NCBI RefSeq assembly: GCF_000577895.1
Contig: NZ_HG917868.1
Span: forward strand, 1,488,001-1,552,000
DNA: 64,000 nt
Direction of reading: 5' to 3'
DNA from: Clostridium bornimense
GTDB taxonomy: Bacteria; Bacillota; Clostridia; Clostridiales; Clostridiaceae
Shown here: positions 54,114-62,619 of the stretch, one piece after another
Numbering within the stretch: the first letter of the stretch is position 1
Layout: every line of letters begins with the position of its first letter
Made by a program: the position numbers and the translations under genes
Notes under the pieces: model-generated
Told to the model about the DNA's origin: nothing
Database searches by the model: none
The model's input: only the letters and a program-made list of their open reading frames with translations

Positions 54114-56570
54114 TTAAGCGGGATTGAAGCGTCCTTGCGCCCTCGAGCCAGTTTCCATCAAGTTGTACAGTTCCTGTGAAATCCTGCGGATATCGTCCTC
54201 GGATCGAACTATCATCTGCTGTATGGTGATAAGCGAACCACCAAAGCCCCCAGTACCGACTGACCCATTGATAGAGCTACTAAGGTTTATACCTGGTGTG
54301 TCAAAGTCTGTGGGGATATCGTTTTGCATATCCTCACCAACCTGCGCCATCGTCTTCTCAAAGCCTTGCCCAAGCCCCTGTGCCATATTGTCACCAAGTC
54401 CTGCAAAAAGTGCAGAAGGTGAGCGGATGCCAAAGAAGTTTTTGATTTTATCCACCACACCACCGAAGAAGCCGGATATTTTCCCCCAGAGCCATGCACC
54501 CGCATCAGAGATTCCCTGCCATAGACCCTTGATGAGATTGCCACCAACTTGAGCCATCTGCCCAATTGAACCCGTAAAACCCTTAACTAAAGCTGTGATT
54601 ATCTGTGGGACAGCTTTGACAACCTCTACGATAATAGTAGGTAGGTTTTTAATCAGTGATACTAAAAGTTGTATACCCGCCTGAATTATCTGCGGGATAC
54701 TGCCAATAATTGCATTGACAAGCGAGGTAATAATCTTAGGTATCGCTGCCACCACAATAGTAATGATGATTGGTAAATTTTGAATTAAGGCAATCAACAG
54801 ATTCACCCCGGCATCAATTATTTGGGGGATTGAGCCAAGTATCGCCGTAACTAAACCATCAATTATCTGTGGGATTGCAGCAACTATTGCTGCAATGATT
54901 TCCGGCAATGCTTCAACTAGTGACACCAAAAGCTGTATACCTGCATCGATAATCTGCGGAATGGCGCCAATGATAAAGTCAACTAAAGCGGTAATGATGG
55001 CGGGTAATGCGGCAATTAACTGCGGAATAGCGTCAATTAGACCTTGGGCAAGCCCCATAATAAGCTGAAAGGCTGCCTCCAGTATCATTGGCAAGTTGTC
55101 AGTTAATCCTTGTACAATCTGTGTAACTGCAAGAACCGTTGCTGGTATGAGTTGTGGTAAAGCCAAACCGATGCCTTCTACAAGTGCAGTGACCAGTTCC
55201 ACTGCGGCATTAATCAGGAGTGGAAGATTATCGATCAATGCCCCAACAATCGTCATTACAGCTTCAACAGTAGCTGGAATAAGTTCTGGTAAAAGATTCA
55301 GAATTGCCTCCAGTACTTGAGAAAACAGTTCTGTTACAGTGCCAAGAAGCATAGGAAGCAAGTCGCCTACCGCTGATAATATCGCACCTGTTGCCGTAGG
55401 TAATGCAGTTACGATATTCTCTAAAACTGGGACAATATTAGCAACAACCGATTGGAATGCATCTACAAGATTCTGTGTCAAATTCGTCATATCTGCATCG
55501 GCATTGCCAAGTCCTGCTGTAAACGAGCCGAGTGCGGCTTGGAGTAGACCCAGCGAACCTGTGACGGTTTCTGTTGATTCACGGGCAAAGTTGCCTGCAT
55601 ACTGCTCTGTGTTCTCAAAGAACATCTGCATGGCTACTTCAGCTTTTTCCGCTTGTGTTGCGGTGTTCCAAGTGAAATCCAGCCCTTTTGCAAGTGCGTA
55701 GGCTTCGATATTGGTAGCGTTCATAGCAACACCCAGGTTATCCATCATATCAAAGTTACCCTTTGCCGCACCTGTGACCGCCTCCAGTGCAGAGGACATA
55801 TCGATACCCATAACAGATGCCATATCCGCCGCTCGTTGCATAGCCTTTTCAGTTAGCTCAAGACTTCTCTGTTGCTGTATACCAGAGCCTTGAAACAATG
55901 CACCCATTTTGTTTGCCGTAGCAAGATACTCACTTTGGGAAACACCTAGATTTTTGTAAGCCTCTTCACCAGTTTTTTGAATGGATGTGGCATATTGACC
56001 AAATACCGCCTCAGAGCCACCGAGATTCTGTTCTAACTCCCCGAACTGAGTAACTACCTCTTTCCCTAGCTTTATAGCAGCAGCTCCTGCTGCAACAGCA
56101 ACTGTACCCATCGCCACACCAATGCCTTTAAGGACACCGCCTAGCTTCTCAAACTTGCTACCGGCTTCATCTGCACTATTACCTGTATCCTCAAGTTCCT
56201 CTCCAAGATCATCTGCTTCATCAGCAGTCTCTTCTAGCTCTCGTTCCATATCGTTAAGTTGAGCTTTTGCATTATTCAGCTGAATAGCCCAATTTTGTGT
56301 ACGTCTATCGTTCTCGCCAAAACTCTCAGAAGCATTTTTTAGAGCGGCTTCCAGCGTAGAGATTTTATCCTTTTGTGCCTCAATGGCCTTGTTCAAAACT
56401 TCATTTCGAGCGGTTATCGCCTGAACACTTTTATCATTTCTATCAAATTCCGAGGACACGAGTTTCATCTCACTACCTAGAACCTTAAAGGACTGATTGA
56501 TATCACGAAGGGCGTTCTTAAACTCTTTTTCTCCCTCAATGCCAATCTTTAAGCCAAAATTATCAGCCAT
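54114..56570 (-). CDS. phage tail tape measure protein
   Basis: 818 residues. A coiled-coil N-terminus (about 20-130), the conserved TMP core (about 180-340) and then a hydrophobic stretch of tandem repeats (about 400-690) with recurrent IPQIIDAGIxLL and LPxIIxAIVAAIP units of roughly 35-40 residues. The C-terminus contains KNFFGIRSPSALFAGLGDNM, common in Firmicute tape measures. It determines tail length. Confidence 0.93.
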   Translation of the reverse strand: MADNFGLKIGIEGEKEFKNALRDINQSFKVLGSEMKLVSSEFDRNDKSVQAITARNEVLNKAIEAQKDKISTLEAALKNASESFGENDRRTQNWAIQLNNAKAQLNDMERELEETADEADDLGEELEDTGNSADEAGSKFEKLGGVLKGIGVAMGTVAVAAGAAAIKLGKEVVTQFGELEQNLGGSEAVFGQYATSIQKTGEEAYKNLGVSQSEYLATANKMGALFQGSGIQQQRSLELTEKAMQRAADMASVMGIDMSSALEAVTGAAKGNFDMMDNLGVAMNATNIEAYALAKGLDFTWNTATQAEKAEVAMQMFFENTEQYAGNFARESTETVTGSLGLLQAALGSFTAGLGNADADMTNLTQNLVDAFQSVVANIVPVLENIVTALPTATGAILSAVGDLLPMLLGTVTELFSQVLEAILNLLPELIPATVEAVMTIVGALIDNLPLLINAAVELVTALVEGIGLALPQLIPATVLAVTQIVQGLTDNLPMILEAAFQLIMGLAQGLIDAIPQLIAALPAIITALVDFIIGAIPQIIDAGIQLLVSLVEALPEIIAAIVAAIPQIIDGLVTAILGSIPQIIDAGVNLLIALIQNLPIIITIVVAAIPKIITSLVNAIIGSIPQIIQAGIQLLVSLIKNLPTIIVEVVKAVPQIITALVKGFTGSIGQMAQVGGNLIKGLWQGISDAGAWLWGKISGFFGGVVDKIKNFFGIRSPSALFAGLGDNMAQGLGQGFEKTMAQVGEDMQNDIPTDFDTPGINLSSSINGSVGTGGFGGSLITIQQMIVRSEDDIRRISQELYNLMETGSRAQGRFNPA

Positions 56571-56587
56571 ATGTAAACGCCTCCTTT

Positions 56588-56800
56588 CTAATTCAATCCT
56601 TCGGGGATTATGTCCTCAATGAAGAGTTCTCGCTTCCGGTTAGCAAGTCCCAAGAACTGGCGATGACAATCCCACAAGTCCATGAGAAGCCCTAATGGTG
56701 TGAGCCATGTTTCTTCCTCAGTACGGTTAAGATGCACTGTTCCGTAATAAAGAAGCCGAGTAAACAATTCATCATCGCTTACTCGGCCTCGGTGTTTTTT
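56588..56800 (-). CDS. -1 frameshift extension of the tail assembly chaperone (GT part)
   Basis: This frame has no start of its own: reading enters at the slippery sequence 56794-56800 and continues as HRGRVSDDELFTRLLYYG to a TAG at 56588-56590. The product is typical of the downstream 'T' ORF (ETWLTPLGLLMDLWDCHRQF) of siphovirus tail chaperones. Fusion length is about 191 residues. Confidence 0.88.
   Translation of the reverse strand, partial: KKHRGRVSDDELFTRLLYYGTVHLNRTEEETWLTPLGLLMDLWDCHRQFLGLANRKRELFIEDIIPEGLN
56755..56800 (-). promoter_or_regulatory. programmed -1 ribosomal frameshift signal
   Basis: A AAA AAC in the zero frame (56794-56800) followed 6 bases later by a perfect 9-bp hairpin, GCCGAGTAA / TTACTCGGC (56779-56787 with 56755-56763), extendable to 12 bp with one G-T pair. 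The zero-frame stop lies inside the hairpin's first arm. Confidence 0.88.
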
Positions 56801-57162
56801 GAGTTGTCTTCACTTTCAATATTTCTCTTTGTTCCTTTGAACATAGCTTCTGTAATGGCACTTTTATAAGTTGCAAGTTCTAGTGGTGAGGTGAGCAGTT
56901 CCACCTCATCCTCGGTCAACACATCCTTTGGAGCTTCTTTATTTTTCAGATTGTGAATGAGAATGGATTGGTTTGCTAAGAGAGTAATAAGCCATATTAT
57001 CTCATCCAAAGCCATCTCAAAGTTTTCGGATTTCAGCAATTTCTCTCCCAGATTTTCCAAACCACCATAGCGGCGGGCGATTTCTTTTGTAGCTTTGGTC
57101 GTGAGGATAAGCTCATGTTGCTGTCCGCCAATATTAATCATTGCACTTCTTTCGTTATCCAT
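56779..57162 (-). CDS. tail assembly chaperone (G part)
   Basis: 127 residues, ending in an acidic tail at the frameshift site. ATKEIARRYGGLENLGEKL is similar to the N-terminal part of many siphovirus tail chaperones. It lies between the major tail protein and tape measure genes, the standard place. Most ribosomes would make this short form; a minority shift to the 191-residue form. Confidence 0.88.
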   Translation of the reverse strand: MDNERSAMINIGGQQHELILTTKATKEIARRYGGLENLGEKLLKSENFEMALDEIIWLITLLANQSILIHNLKNKEAPKDVLTEDEVELLTSPLELATYKSAITEAMFKGTKRNIESEDNSKNTEAE

Positions 57163-57164
57163 CC

Positions 57165-57764
57165 TTATTCACCTCCGCCAGAAACAGCAAAAACAGGTTC
57201 ATAGACTTCCGTATACCAACCACTGATAGTAGCTGGTAAAACTCCTTCATCATCTTCATTGACCTCCGCTTTCCACGGATGATTACCATTTCCGTCTAAT
57301 TTATTTCTGCGCGATACAGTTCCCTCAATGGTTGGTGTAGAAAAAGTGATAGAATCTCCCTTTGTAGCCAGGTTGGTTGAAGGAACACCAAACTTTACCC
57401 TGTATAGCCAGAAGTAGCGGTAATGTCCATTTGCCTTTTTCGCTCGAAAACCGATAGCAACAGGGCTTCCTCCATCCTCACTAGCTGAAATAAGTACACC
57501 ATTATCATCCGTAGTTGCTCCTGTGAGACTCTCAGCAGCTTTACGTCCAATGTCATCCACACCAAGAGATAGTGTTCCGTTTTTGAATTCTTTTATAATC
57601 TCTGCCGCTCCGTCATCAGCGTAAAGGGTAGCTTCCGCAAGCTCAATGGATAGCTCTGCGGAGATGGCCTTTGCCAGCATAACGGGCGTACCATAGGTTT
57701 CGTCTCCGTTTTCGTCCTCTGTAATGGGAGCATAATAGAGACGGTCAAGTCCTATCGTTGCCAT
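57165..57764 (-). CDS. phage major tail protein
   Basis: 199 residues from ATG 57764 (AGGAGG 7 bases upstream). ATIGLDRLYYAPI and the acidic ENGDETYGTP segment match the phi13-type major tail protein family; beta-rich with an ISGWYTEVYEP C-terminus. It builds the tail tube. It lies just before the chaperone gene. Confidence 0.88.
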   Translation of the reverse strand: MATIGLDRLYYAPITEDENGDETYGTPVMLAKAISAELSIELAEATLYADDGAAEIIKEFKNGTLSLGVDDIGRKAAESLTGATTDDNGVLISASEDGGSPVAIGFRAKKANGHYRYFWLYRVKFGVPSTNLATKGDSITFSTPTIEGTVSRRNKLDGNGNHPWKAEVNEDDEGVLPATISGWYTEVYEPVFAVSGGGE

Positions 57765-57766
57765 AA

Positions 57767-58111
57767 TCAAACCTCCTGTAATTCATATTCTTTTGCCACA
57801 TCAATGGCATAATGATGGTAGTCCGTATCATCCTCATGTCCAATATAACGACGATCCGTCACGGTAAAGTCTGCATCTAGGAACGCACGAACAAGCTGAT
57901 TCTTTCGTATTTGATAGTTGTTTTTACTAAATAACGATAGCCGTGCTTCCTGTATCTCAAACTGTGGACGATTGTCTGCGTGAATATCAAAGGTATCAGA
58001 AAGAGGTGTGATAACAACATACTCATCAGGGGCTTTGTCCTTGAACACACCAGTTTCCACAAGAATACCTAGACCATCCACAATTCTATTTAGTTCCAAT
58101 AATATACTCAT
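57767..58111 (-). CDS. tail-completion/terminator-like protein
   Basis: 114 residues, alpha/beta. Position after the HK97 gp10-like gene and before the major tail protein is that of the tail terminator. The segment EYVVITPLSDTFDIHADN is typical of this small family. Overlaps the upstream gene by 4 bases. Confidence 0.7.
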   Translation of the reverse strand: MSILLELNRIVDGLGILVETGVFKDKAPDEYVVITPLSDTFDIHADNRPQFEIQEARLSLFSKNNYQIRKNQLVRAFLDADFTVTDRRYIGHEDDTDYHHYAIDVAKEYELQEV

Positions 58112-58539
58112 AGACTGTTAATCTCCTCCTCCAGTTTGGCAATCATTGCCTCCACACACTGCTTTCTTGATTTAGATTTTGCGGGTTTTAGAAATGGCCT
58201 TGCAGGCTGCCCATGTTTACCATATTCAATGATATTAGCAATTTTGGCATTACTACCACCATCGCTTCTCGGTTCTGAAAACCCAACCTTGACATTATAA
58301 TTACCTTTACGGTCTTGTTTTGCTGAAGTAACACCAAGGGAGGATACAAGTTCTCCCGTGGATTTGGACGGGTATTTTGTTCCCTTTCCAACAACAGAGC
58401 GTAGATTATCTTTGACTTTAGCAAGCACAACTTCGCCACCAACTTCTAGTACCTTTGGGATAATCACATCAGTTTGCTCAGCCAATTTAGATACCTTAAG
58501 AAGAAATTCCTCAGGCATTCTTACATCCACTTTAGCCAT
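58108..58539 (-). CDS. HK97 gp10-like head-tail protein
   Basis: 143 residues. The C-terminal motif IIEYGKHGQPARPFLKPA is characteristic of the gp10/minor capsid head-tail family; Lys-rich elsewhere. Overlaps its neighbours by 4-8 bases in the head-tail joining cluster. Confidence 0.85.
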   Translation of the reverse strand: MAKVDVRMPEEFLLKVSKLAEQTDVIIPKVLEVGGEVVLAKVKDNLRSVVGKGTKYPSKSTGELVSSLGVTSAKQDRKGNYNVKVGFSEPRSDGGSNAKIANIIEYGKHGQPARPFLKPAKSKSRKQCVEAMIAKLEEEINSL

Positions 58540-58867
58540 TCGATGCCACCACCTTTTTTGCTAAAACCTCAATATACATTCCTCGGCCTTTTACATCTTC
58601 TACACCGGTAATTTCATACCGCCCATCACTATCTACAATGACCATTTTTGCTGTCACATGGATACTAGGGATCCTTCGAAAACAAAAAAGAGCGGTGGCT
58701 TCAGAAAATACCGCCCTGTTTGCCCATTTCTCATTACCATGTCGTTCTTCCTTATACGCACGAACCGAGGCAATAATAGTGTCACTGATTGTACCAAATC
58801 CCTCGCTATCCTTATCGTTTTCAACGGCAACTATATCGATAAAGGTATTCATTTTCCCATAACTCAT
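58532..58867 (-). CDS. phage head-tail closure protein
   Basis: 111 residues, all-beta, starting MSYGKMNTFIDIVA; SEATALFCFRRIP and DGRYEITGVEDVKGRGMYIEV match the SPP1 gp16-like head-closure family. Placed between connector and gp10-like genes. Confidence 0.8.
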   Translation of the reverse strand: MSYGKMNTFIDIVAVENDKDSEGFGTISDTIIASVRAYKEERHGNEKWANRAVFSEATALFCFRRIPSIHVTAKMVIVDSDGRYEITGVEDVKGRGMYIEVLAKKVVASNG

Positions 58868-58870
58868 AGG

Positions 58871-59179
58871 CTACACCTTCCATTCACGATCTAACCGAAG
58901 TAGTAGGTTCACCGTGTTCCAAACCTGCTGCCCCGCCTGTACGCTATCGGCGAAGAAACCAGCCGTCGAGCCATCTCTGCTTTCGTAGAAATGACTCGAC
59001 AGCATGATAACGGCCTGTTCAGTAGTTGGGGGCATGGTATTCTCAGAATAAAATTCCTGGGGCAGGTGTTGATAGCTTTCAGCATATGAGATAGCAGCGG
59101 TGATGTACATTTTAAGAAGTTCATCATCAAGGTCATGCTTAAGAATTAGATTTTCTTTGACCTTTTCAAGTATTGTCAT
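58871..59179 (-). CDS. phage head-tail connector protein
   Basis: 102 residues, largely helical: LDDELLKMYITAAISYAESY and EQAVIMLSSHFYESR are the gp6/gp15-like connector signature. ATG 59179 is used; a GTG precedes it. It follows the head-fibre gene. Confidence 0.83.
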   Translation of the reverse strand: MTILEKVKENLILKHDLDDELLKMYITAAISYAESYQHLPQEFYSENTMPPTTEQAVIMLSSHFYESRDGSTAGFFADSVQAGQQVWNTVNLLLRLDREWKV

Positions 59180-59197
59180 CACTCCACCATCCTTCCA

Positions 59198-59416
59198 TTA
59201 AGGAGCGTCCGCAATCATAATCCCCGCGACTTTTAGTTTGGTGAGCAGATTATTAAAGTCTGTCACCAAAGTTTCTACACTATCAGCGGTACTATCTGCC
59301 TGATTTTCAAGAACAGGAAGCCCCGTAATCAAGGCCCCCTCTTTAATTTCTAAAACACCACCGATAACAGTTTTTTCTCCGCCTTGTTCGGTATAATTCT
59401 TCGTATTATAACTCAT
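59198..59416 (-). CDS. head fibre-like protein
   Basis: 72 residues. SYNTKNYTEQGGEKTVIGGVL is the typical opening of small head-fibre proteins found after the major capsid gene. The second half is helical. Role: capsid decoration; not essential in relatives. Confidence 0.65.
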   Translation of the reverse strand: MSYNTKNYTEQGGEKTVIGGVLEIKEGALITGLPVLENQADSTADSVETLVTDFNNLLTKLKVAGIMIADAP

Positions 59417-59428
59417 AATGCACCTCCG

Positions 59429-60622
59429 TTACGCTTTCTGTTGAAGTACCTTAACAGCCTCCGGTAAGATAAGCTTTCCATCAACACGCTGAGTAGCAAT
59501 AAAGCCCACCTGTCCCGTAACAGCATAGAGTTCATTTAGTCGTTTGAATACTCGTCCTTGACGATCTGCCACCCAGTAATAACTAAAATCACCGAATACC
59601 ACAGTCTTTGCACCTGCTTTTGCAGTAGGTACATATGATGAGGTATACAGCGGGCGGTTAAGAATCGTATCAGGTGTTCCCGCTTGGATGGAAGGTTGCC
59701 ATAGGTATTGCCCATTACCGTCTTTCAATTTACGAATAGCCTTTATAGTGGCATCGTTCATTACGAATACTGCCTTATTACGATACGGTGCTTTTAAGCT
59801 GTAGAATAAATCTAAAACCTCATCCAAAGTGATGGCAGTGGCACTTGCCGCAGTAACACCCACTTGACCGCCGCCAGTAGCATTTAAAATCCCTGTTGGC
59901 TTACCTGTGCCATCACCTACAAAGAAGGCTTCCTCTTCCTTGTTACCAATGCGACGGGCGAATTCTCTTGTGATGTAGCTTTCGAGATTAAATACGGAAT
60001 CATTTAGCAATTCCTCAGAGACTTTAATCATCGTTGCTAGTTTATAAGCACCGATGGATACTTGACCGAAGCTGTCATCACTTTCGGGAATGGCTCCTTC
60101 TTCATCGATCCAGCTTGCAGTGCCTTTGCTTGCAACAACAGGAATCTTGCGGTCACCAGAAGATGTCGTGATTACATTGGCCAACCTACGGAAGATATTT
60201 TCTTCCTCTAGGGCTTCTACAAGCGTACGCTCAAACTCATCTGGCACGAGGAATCCGCCTTCGGAATCAGTGCCAATCTTTAAAGCGTTCCTTACTTCAT
60301 AGCTGACATTATCACGCATCGCATTCCAGAAAGCTTTTTTGTATTCAGCACTTGCACGACCAGTCTTTTCCTCTCCAGTTCTAGTAGGTTCGTTCGTAAT
60401 TGGGTTACTGGTTGCTTTTGACAGTTCTAAGTCGATAGATGCTTGGCGTTCCAAACGTTCGATTTCCTTACCAAGTGCCACCACATCGGCTTCCATTTTT
60501 TCATAGGTTGTCGTGTCCTCAGCGGATAACAGTCCATCACCGCCACGTTTTGAATCAAGGAATGCCTTTGCTGCGTCCCATGCTTTAGCGCGCTTCTCAC
60601 GCAATTCAAGAATTTTACTCAT
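59429..60622 (-). CDS. HK97-type major capsid protein
   Basis: 397 residues. The N-terminal ~100 residues are a charged coiled coil, the delta domain removed on maturation; the mature part begins near residue 95 with SAEYKKAFW. RALEEENIFR-like and EYRPVMFGDF-like core segments (VEALEEENIFRRLANVI, AKTVVFGDFSYYW) fit the HK97 fold. The adjacent ClpP-like protease would process it. Confidence 0.93.
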   Translation of the reverse strand: MSKILELREKRAKAWDAAKAFLDSKRGGDGLLSAEDTTTYEKMEADVVALGKEIERLERQASIDLELSKATSNPITNEPTRTGEEKTGRASAEYKKAFWNAMRDNVSYEVRNALKIGTDSEGGFLVPDEFERTLVEALEEENIFRRLANVITTSSGDRKIPVVASKGTASWIDEEGAIPESDDSFGQVSIGAYKLATMIKVSEELLNDSVFNLESYITREFARRIGNKEEEAFFVGDGTGKPTGILNATGGGQVGVTAASATAITLDEVLDLFYSLKAPYRNKAVFVMNDATIKAIRKLKDGNGQYLWQPSIQAGTPDTILNRPLYTSSYVPTAKAGAKTVVFGDFSYYWVADRQGRVFKRLNELYAVTGQVGFIATQRVDGKLILPEAVKVLQQKA

Positions 60623-60641
60623 CGTTATTTCCTCCTTTAAA

Positions 60642-61331
60642 TTAGTTCAAAATTAAAGAAAGCCGCTTATCCAGCGACTCAATGGGTGTACCTGTTTTCT
60701 GTTTTGGTTGTTTTGGCAGTTTGTTGATAAGCGAGTTAGTAACCGCCATCCTGCTAAAAATAAGACTATCCTTCAAATCTAGTGTTTCACTTTCCATAAA
60801 CATGATTTTATCTGCAAAACCAAGTTCAATAGCCTTATTTGCATTCATCCATGATTCTGCATCCATCAGATGGGAGAGTTTTGTTCGGGAAAGACCCGTT
60901 TTTAACTCATAGGCATTAATAATACTTTCCTTGACCTCATCTAATAGGGCCTTTGCTCGAAGCATTTCCTCACTGTCACCGATCGCAATCGTTGATGGGT
61001 TATGAATCATTAGCATGGAAACCGGGGACATATATACATCTCCACCCGCCATTGCAATAACGGAAGCTGCACTTGCCGCAAGTCCATCAATCTTTACAGT
61101 GACTTTTCCGGTATACTCCATGAGCATGTTATAAATCTGAGCTGCTGCGAACACATCACCACCAGGGGAATTAATCCACACCGTAATATTGCCGGTGCCT
61201 GCCAGCAATTCATCTTTAAAAATCTTAGGTGTGACTTCATCGCCCCACCACGTTTCTTCAGATATCACTCCATTTAAATAGAGGGTACGCTCTTCATCAG
61301 AATCACGCACCCAGTTCCAGAACTTCCTCAT
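60642..61331 (-). CDS. ClpP-like prohead protease
   Basis: 229 residues. Catalytic Ser in GLAASAASVIAMAG and His in MLMIHNPST are intact, with the Asp further on; INSPGGDVFAAAQIY is the ClpP substrate-strand motif. A short N-terminal extension precedes the core. It cuts the capsid delta domain. Directly follows the portal gene. Confidence 0.92.
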   Translation of the reverse strand: MRKFWNWVRDSDEERTLYLNGVISEETWWGDEVTPKIFKDELLAGTGNITVWINSPGGDVFAAAQIYNMLMEYTGKVTVKIDGLAASAASVIAMAGGDVYMSPVSMLMIHNPSTIAIGDSEEMLRAKALLDEVKESIINAYELKTGLSRTKLSHLMDAESWMNANKAIELGFADKIMFMESETLDLKDSLIFSRMAVTNSLINKLPKQPKQKTGTPIESLDKRLSLILN

Positions 61332-62585
61332 TTACTGACCTCCTTTGGTTTTGGCAAACGCACCTGCGTCAGCCAGTTTTGTCATATTTCCGTTAACTAG
61401 ATATAAGTCGCCACCTTCCTCAGCTGGTATGCGGTTCATATCCTCCAGTTCACGGATATCGTTGGCTGACATCCAGCCATTTTGTCGACCTGTAGCGTAG
61501 CCATTCATACGACTTTGGTAATCACCACGAAGCAGTCCATCCAAATTGAACTTAATAAATAGTGAAGTTTTCTCAGAAGGCAAAATAAGCGATTGCTGGA
61601 GACTTTGCTCCCATCGAACCACCCACGGATCGAGGGTGTATTTTACAAATTCCAACGATTGCTGCTCAATATTGGAGAAACTAGACTTTTCAAGATCACC
61701 CACCATATGGGGCGGCACTCGGAAAATCCTCGCAATCTCATTAATTTGGAATTTCCGTGTTTCAAGAAATTGTGCCTGTTCCGGTGGGATACCAATGGCT
61801 TGAAACTTCATGCCCTCTTCCAATACAGCAATTTTGTGAGCATTGCCTGTGCCTTGGTAGGCACTATTCCAGCTATCCTTGACCCTCTGTATATCTTTGA
61901 TTACTCCTGGGTGTTCCAGCACACCTCCGGGATTTGCGCCATTGGCAAAGAATGCCGCACCGTACTCTTCAGTAGCAAGTGACATGCCGATTGCATTTTT
62001 CGCCATGGCGATAGGGCTATAACCAATGAGTCCATCAAAACCTAAGCCAGGAATGTGAAGAACCTCATCTTTACGGAGTGTGACATAGCCGCCTTTTGGA
62101 TTTAGGCCACTTTCGTCCGTATCACGGTAATAGGTATAGACCAGCTCACCATTTGTTGCTCGACTAACTTGCATCTTGTTGGGGAGTAGGGGATAAAGCG
62201 CCACTGCCTGCCCACGACCGTTTCTGACCACCTGTGCAAAGGCATTTCCCCAAAGCAAAAGATGACTCATCAGTGTTTCTCGAAACACGAATGAAGTCAT
62301 CTCTGGATTTGGTTCATCATGAAGAAGGTAATACAGCGGGTGAAAAGGAATCTTTTCTTTACCTCCATCTGAACGATATCTATATACATGAAGTGGCAGT
62401 CCTGCAATCGCTTCAGCTAGTATCCTTACGCAGGCATACACTGCTGTTGCTTGCATTGCAGTACGCTCGTTCACTGTTTTGCCAGATGACGTACCACCAA
62501 ACAGGAAGGAAAATGCACTACCCACACGGTTTTGCGGTTTGTCCCTTGACCGAAACAGTCCTCTTATTAGATTCATAGGCGTCAC
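61332..62585 (-). CDS. phage portal protein (HK97 family)
   Basis: 417 residues. AVYACVRILAEAIAGLPLHVYRY, HPLYYLLHDEPNPEMTSFVFRE and RVPPHMVGDLEKSSFSNIEQQ are HK97-family portal hallmarks. It forms the dodecameric DNA gate. Overlaps no gene; lies 34 bases after the terminase. Confidence 0.93.
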   Translation of the reverse strand: MTPMNLIRGLFRSRDKPQNRVGSAFSFLFGGTSSGKTVNERTAMQATAVYACVRILAEAIAGLPLHVYRYRSDGGKEKIPFHPLYYLLHDEPNPEMTSFVFRETLMSHLLLWGNAFAQVVRNGRGQAVALYPLLPNKMQVSRATNGELVYTYYRDTDESGLNPKGGYVTLRKDEVLHIPGLGFDGLIGYSPIAMAKNAIGMSLATEEYGAAFFANGANPGGVLEHPGVIKDIQRVKDSWNSAYQGTGNAHKIAVLEEGMKFQAIGIPPEQAQFLETRKFQINEIARIFRVPPHMVGDLEKSSFSNIEQQSLEFVKYTLDPWVVRWEQSLQQSLILPSEKTSLFIKFNLDGLLRGDYQSRMNGYATGRQNGWMSANDIRELEDMNRIPAEEGGDLYLVNGNMTKLADAGAFAKTKGGQ

Positions 62586-62619
62586 CTCCGAATATAAACT
62601 TTGTGTTAACCATTAAGGT

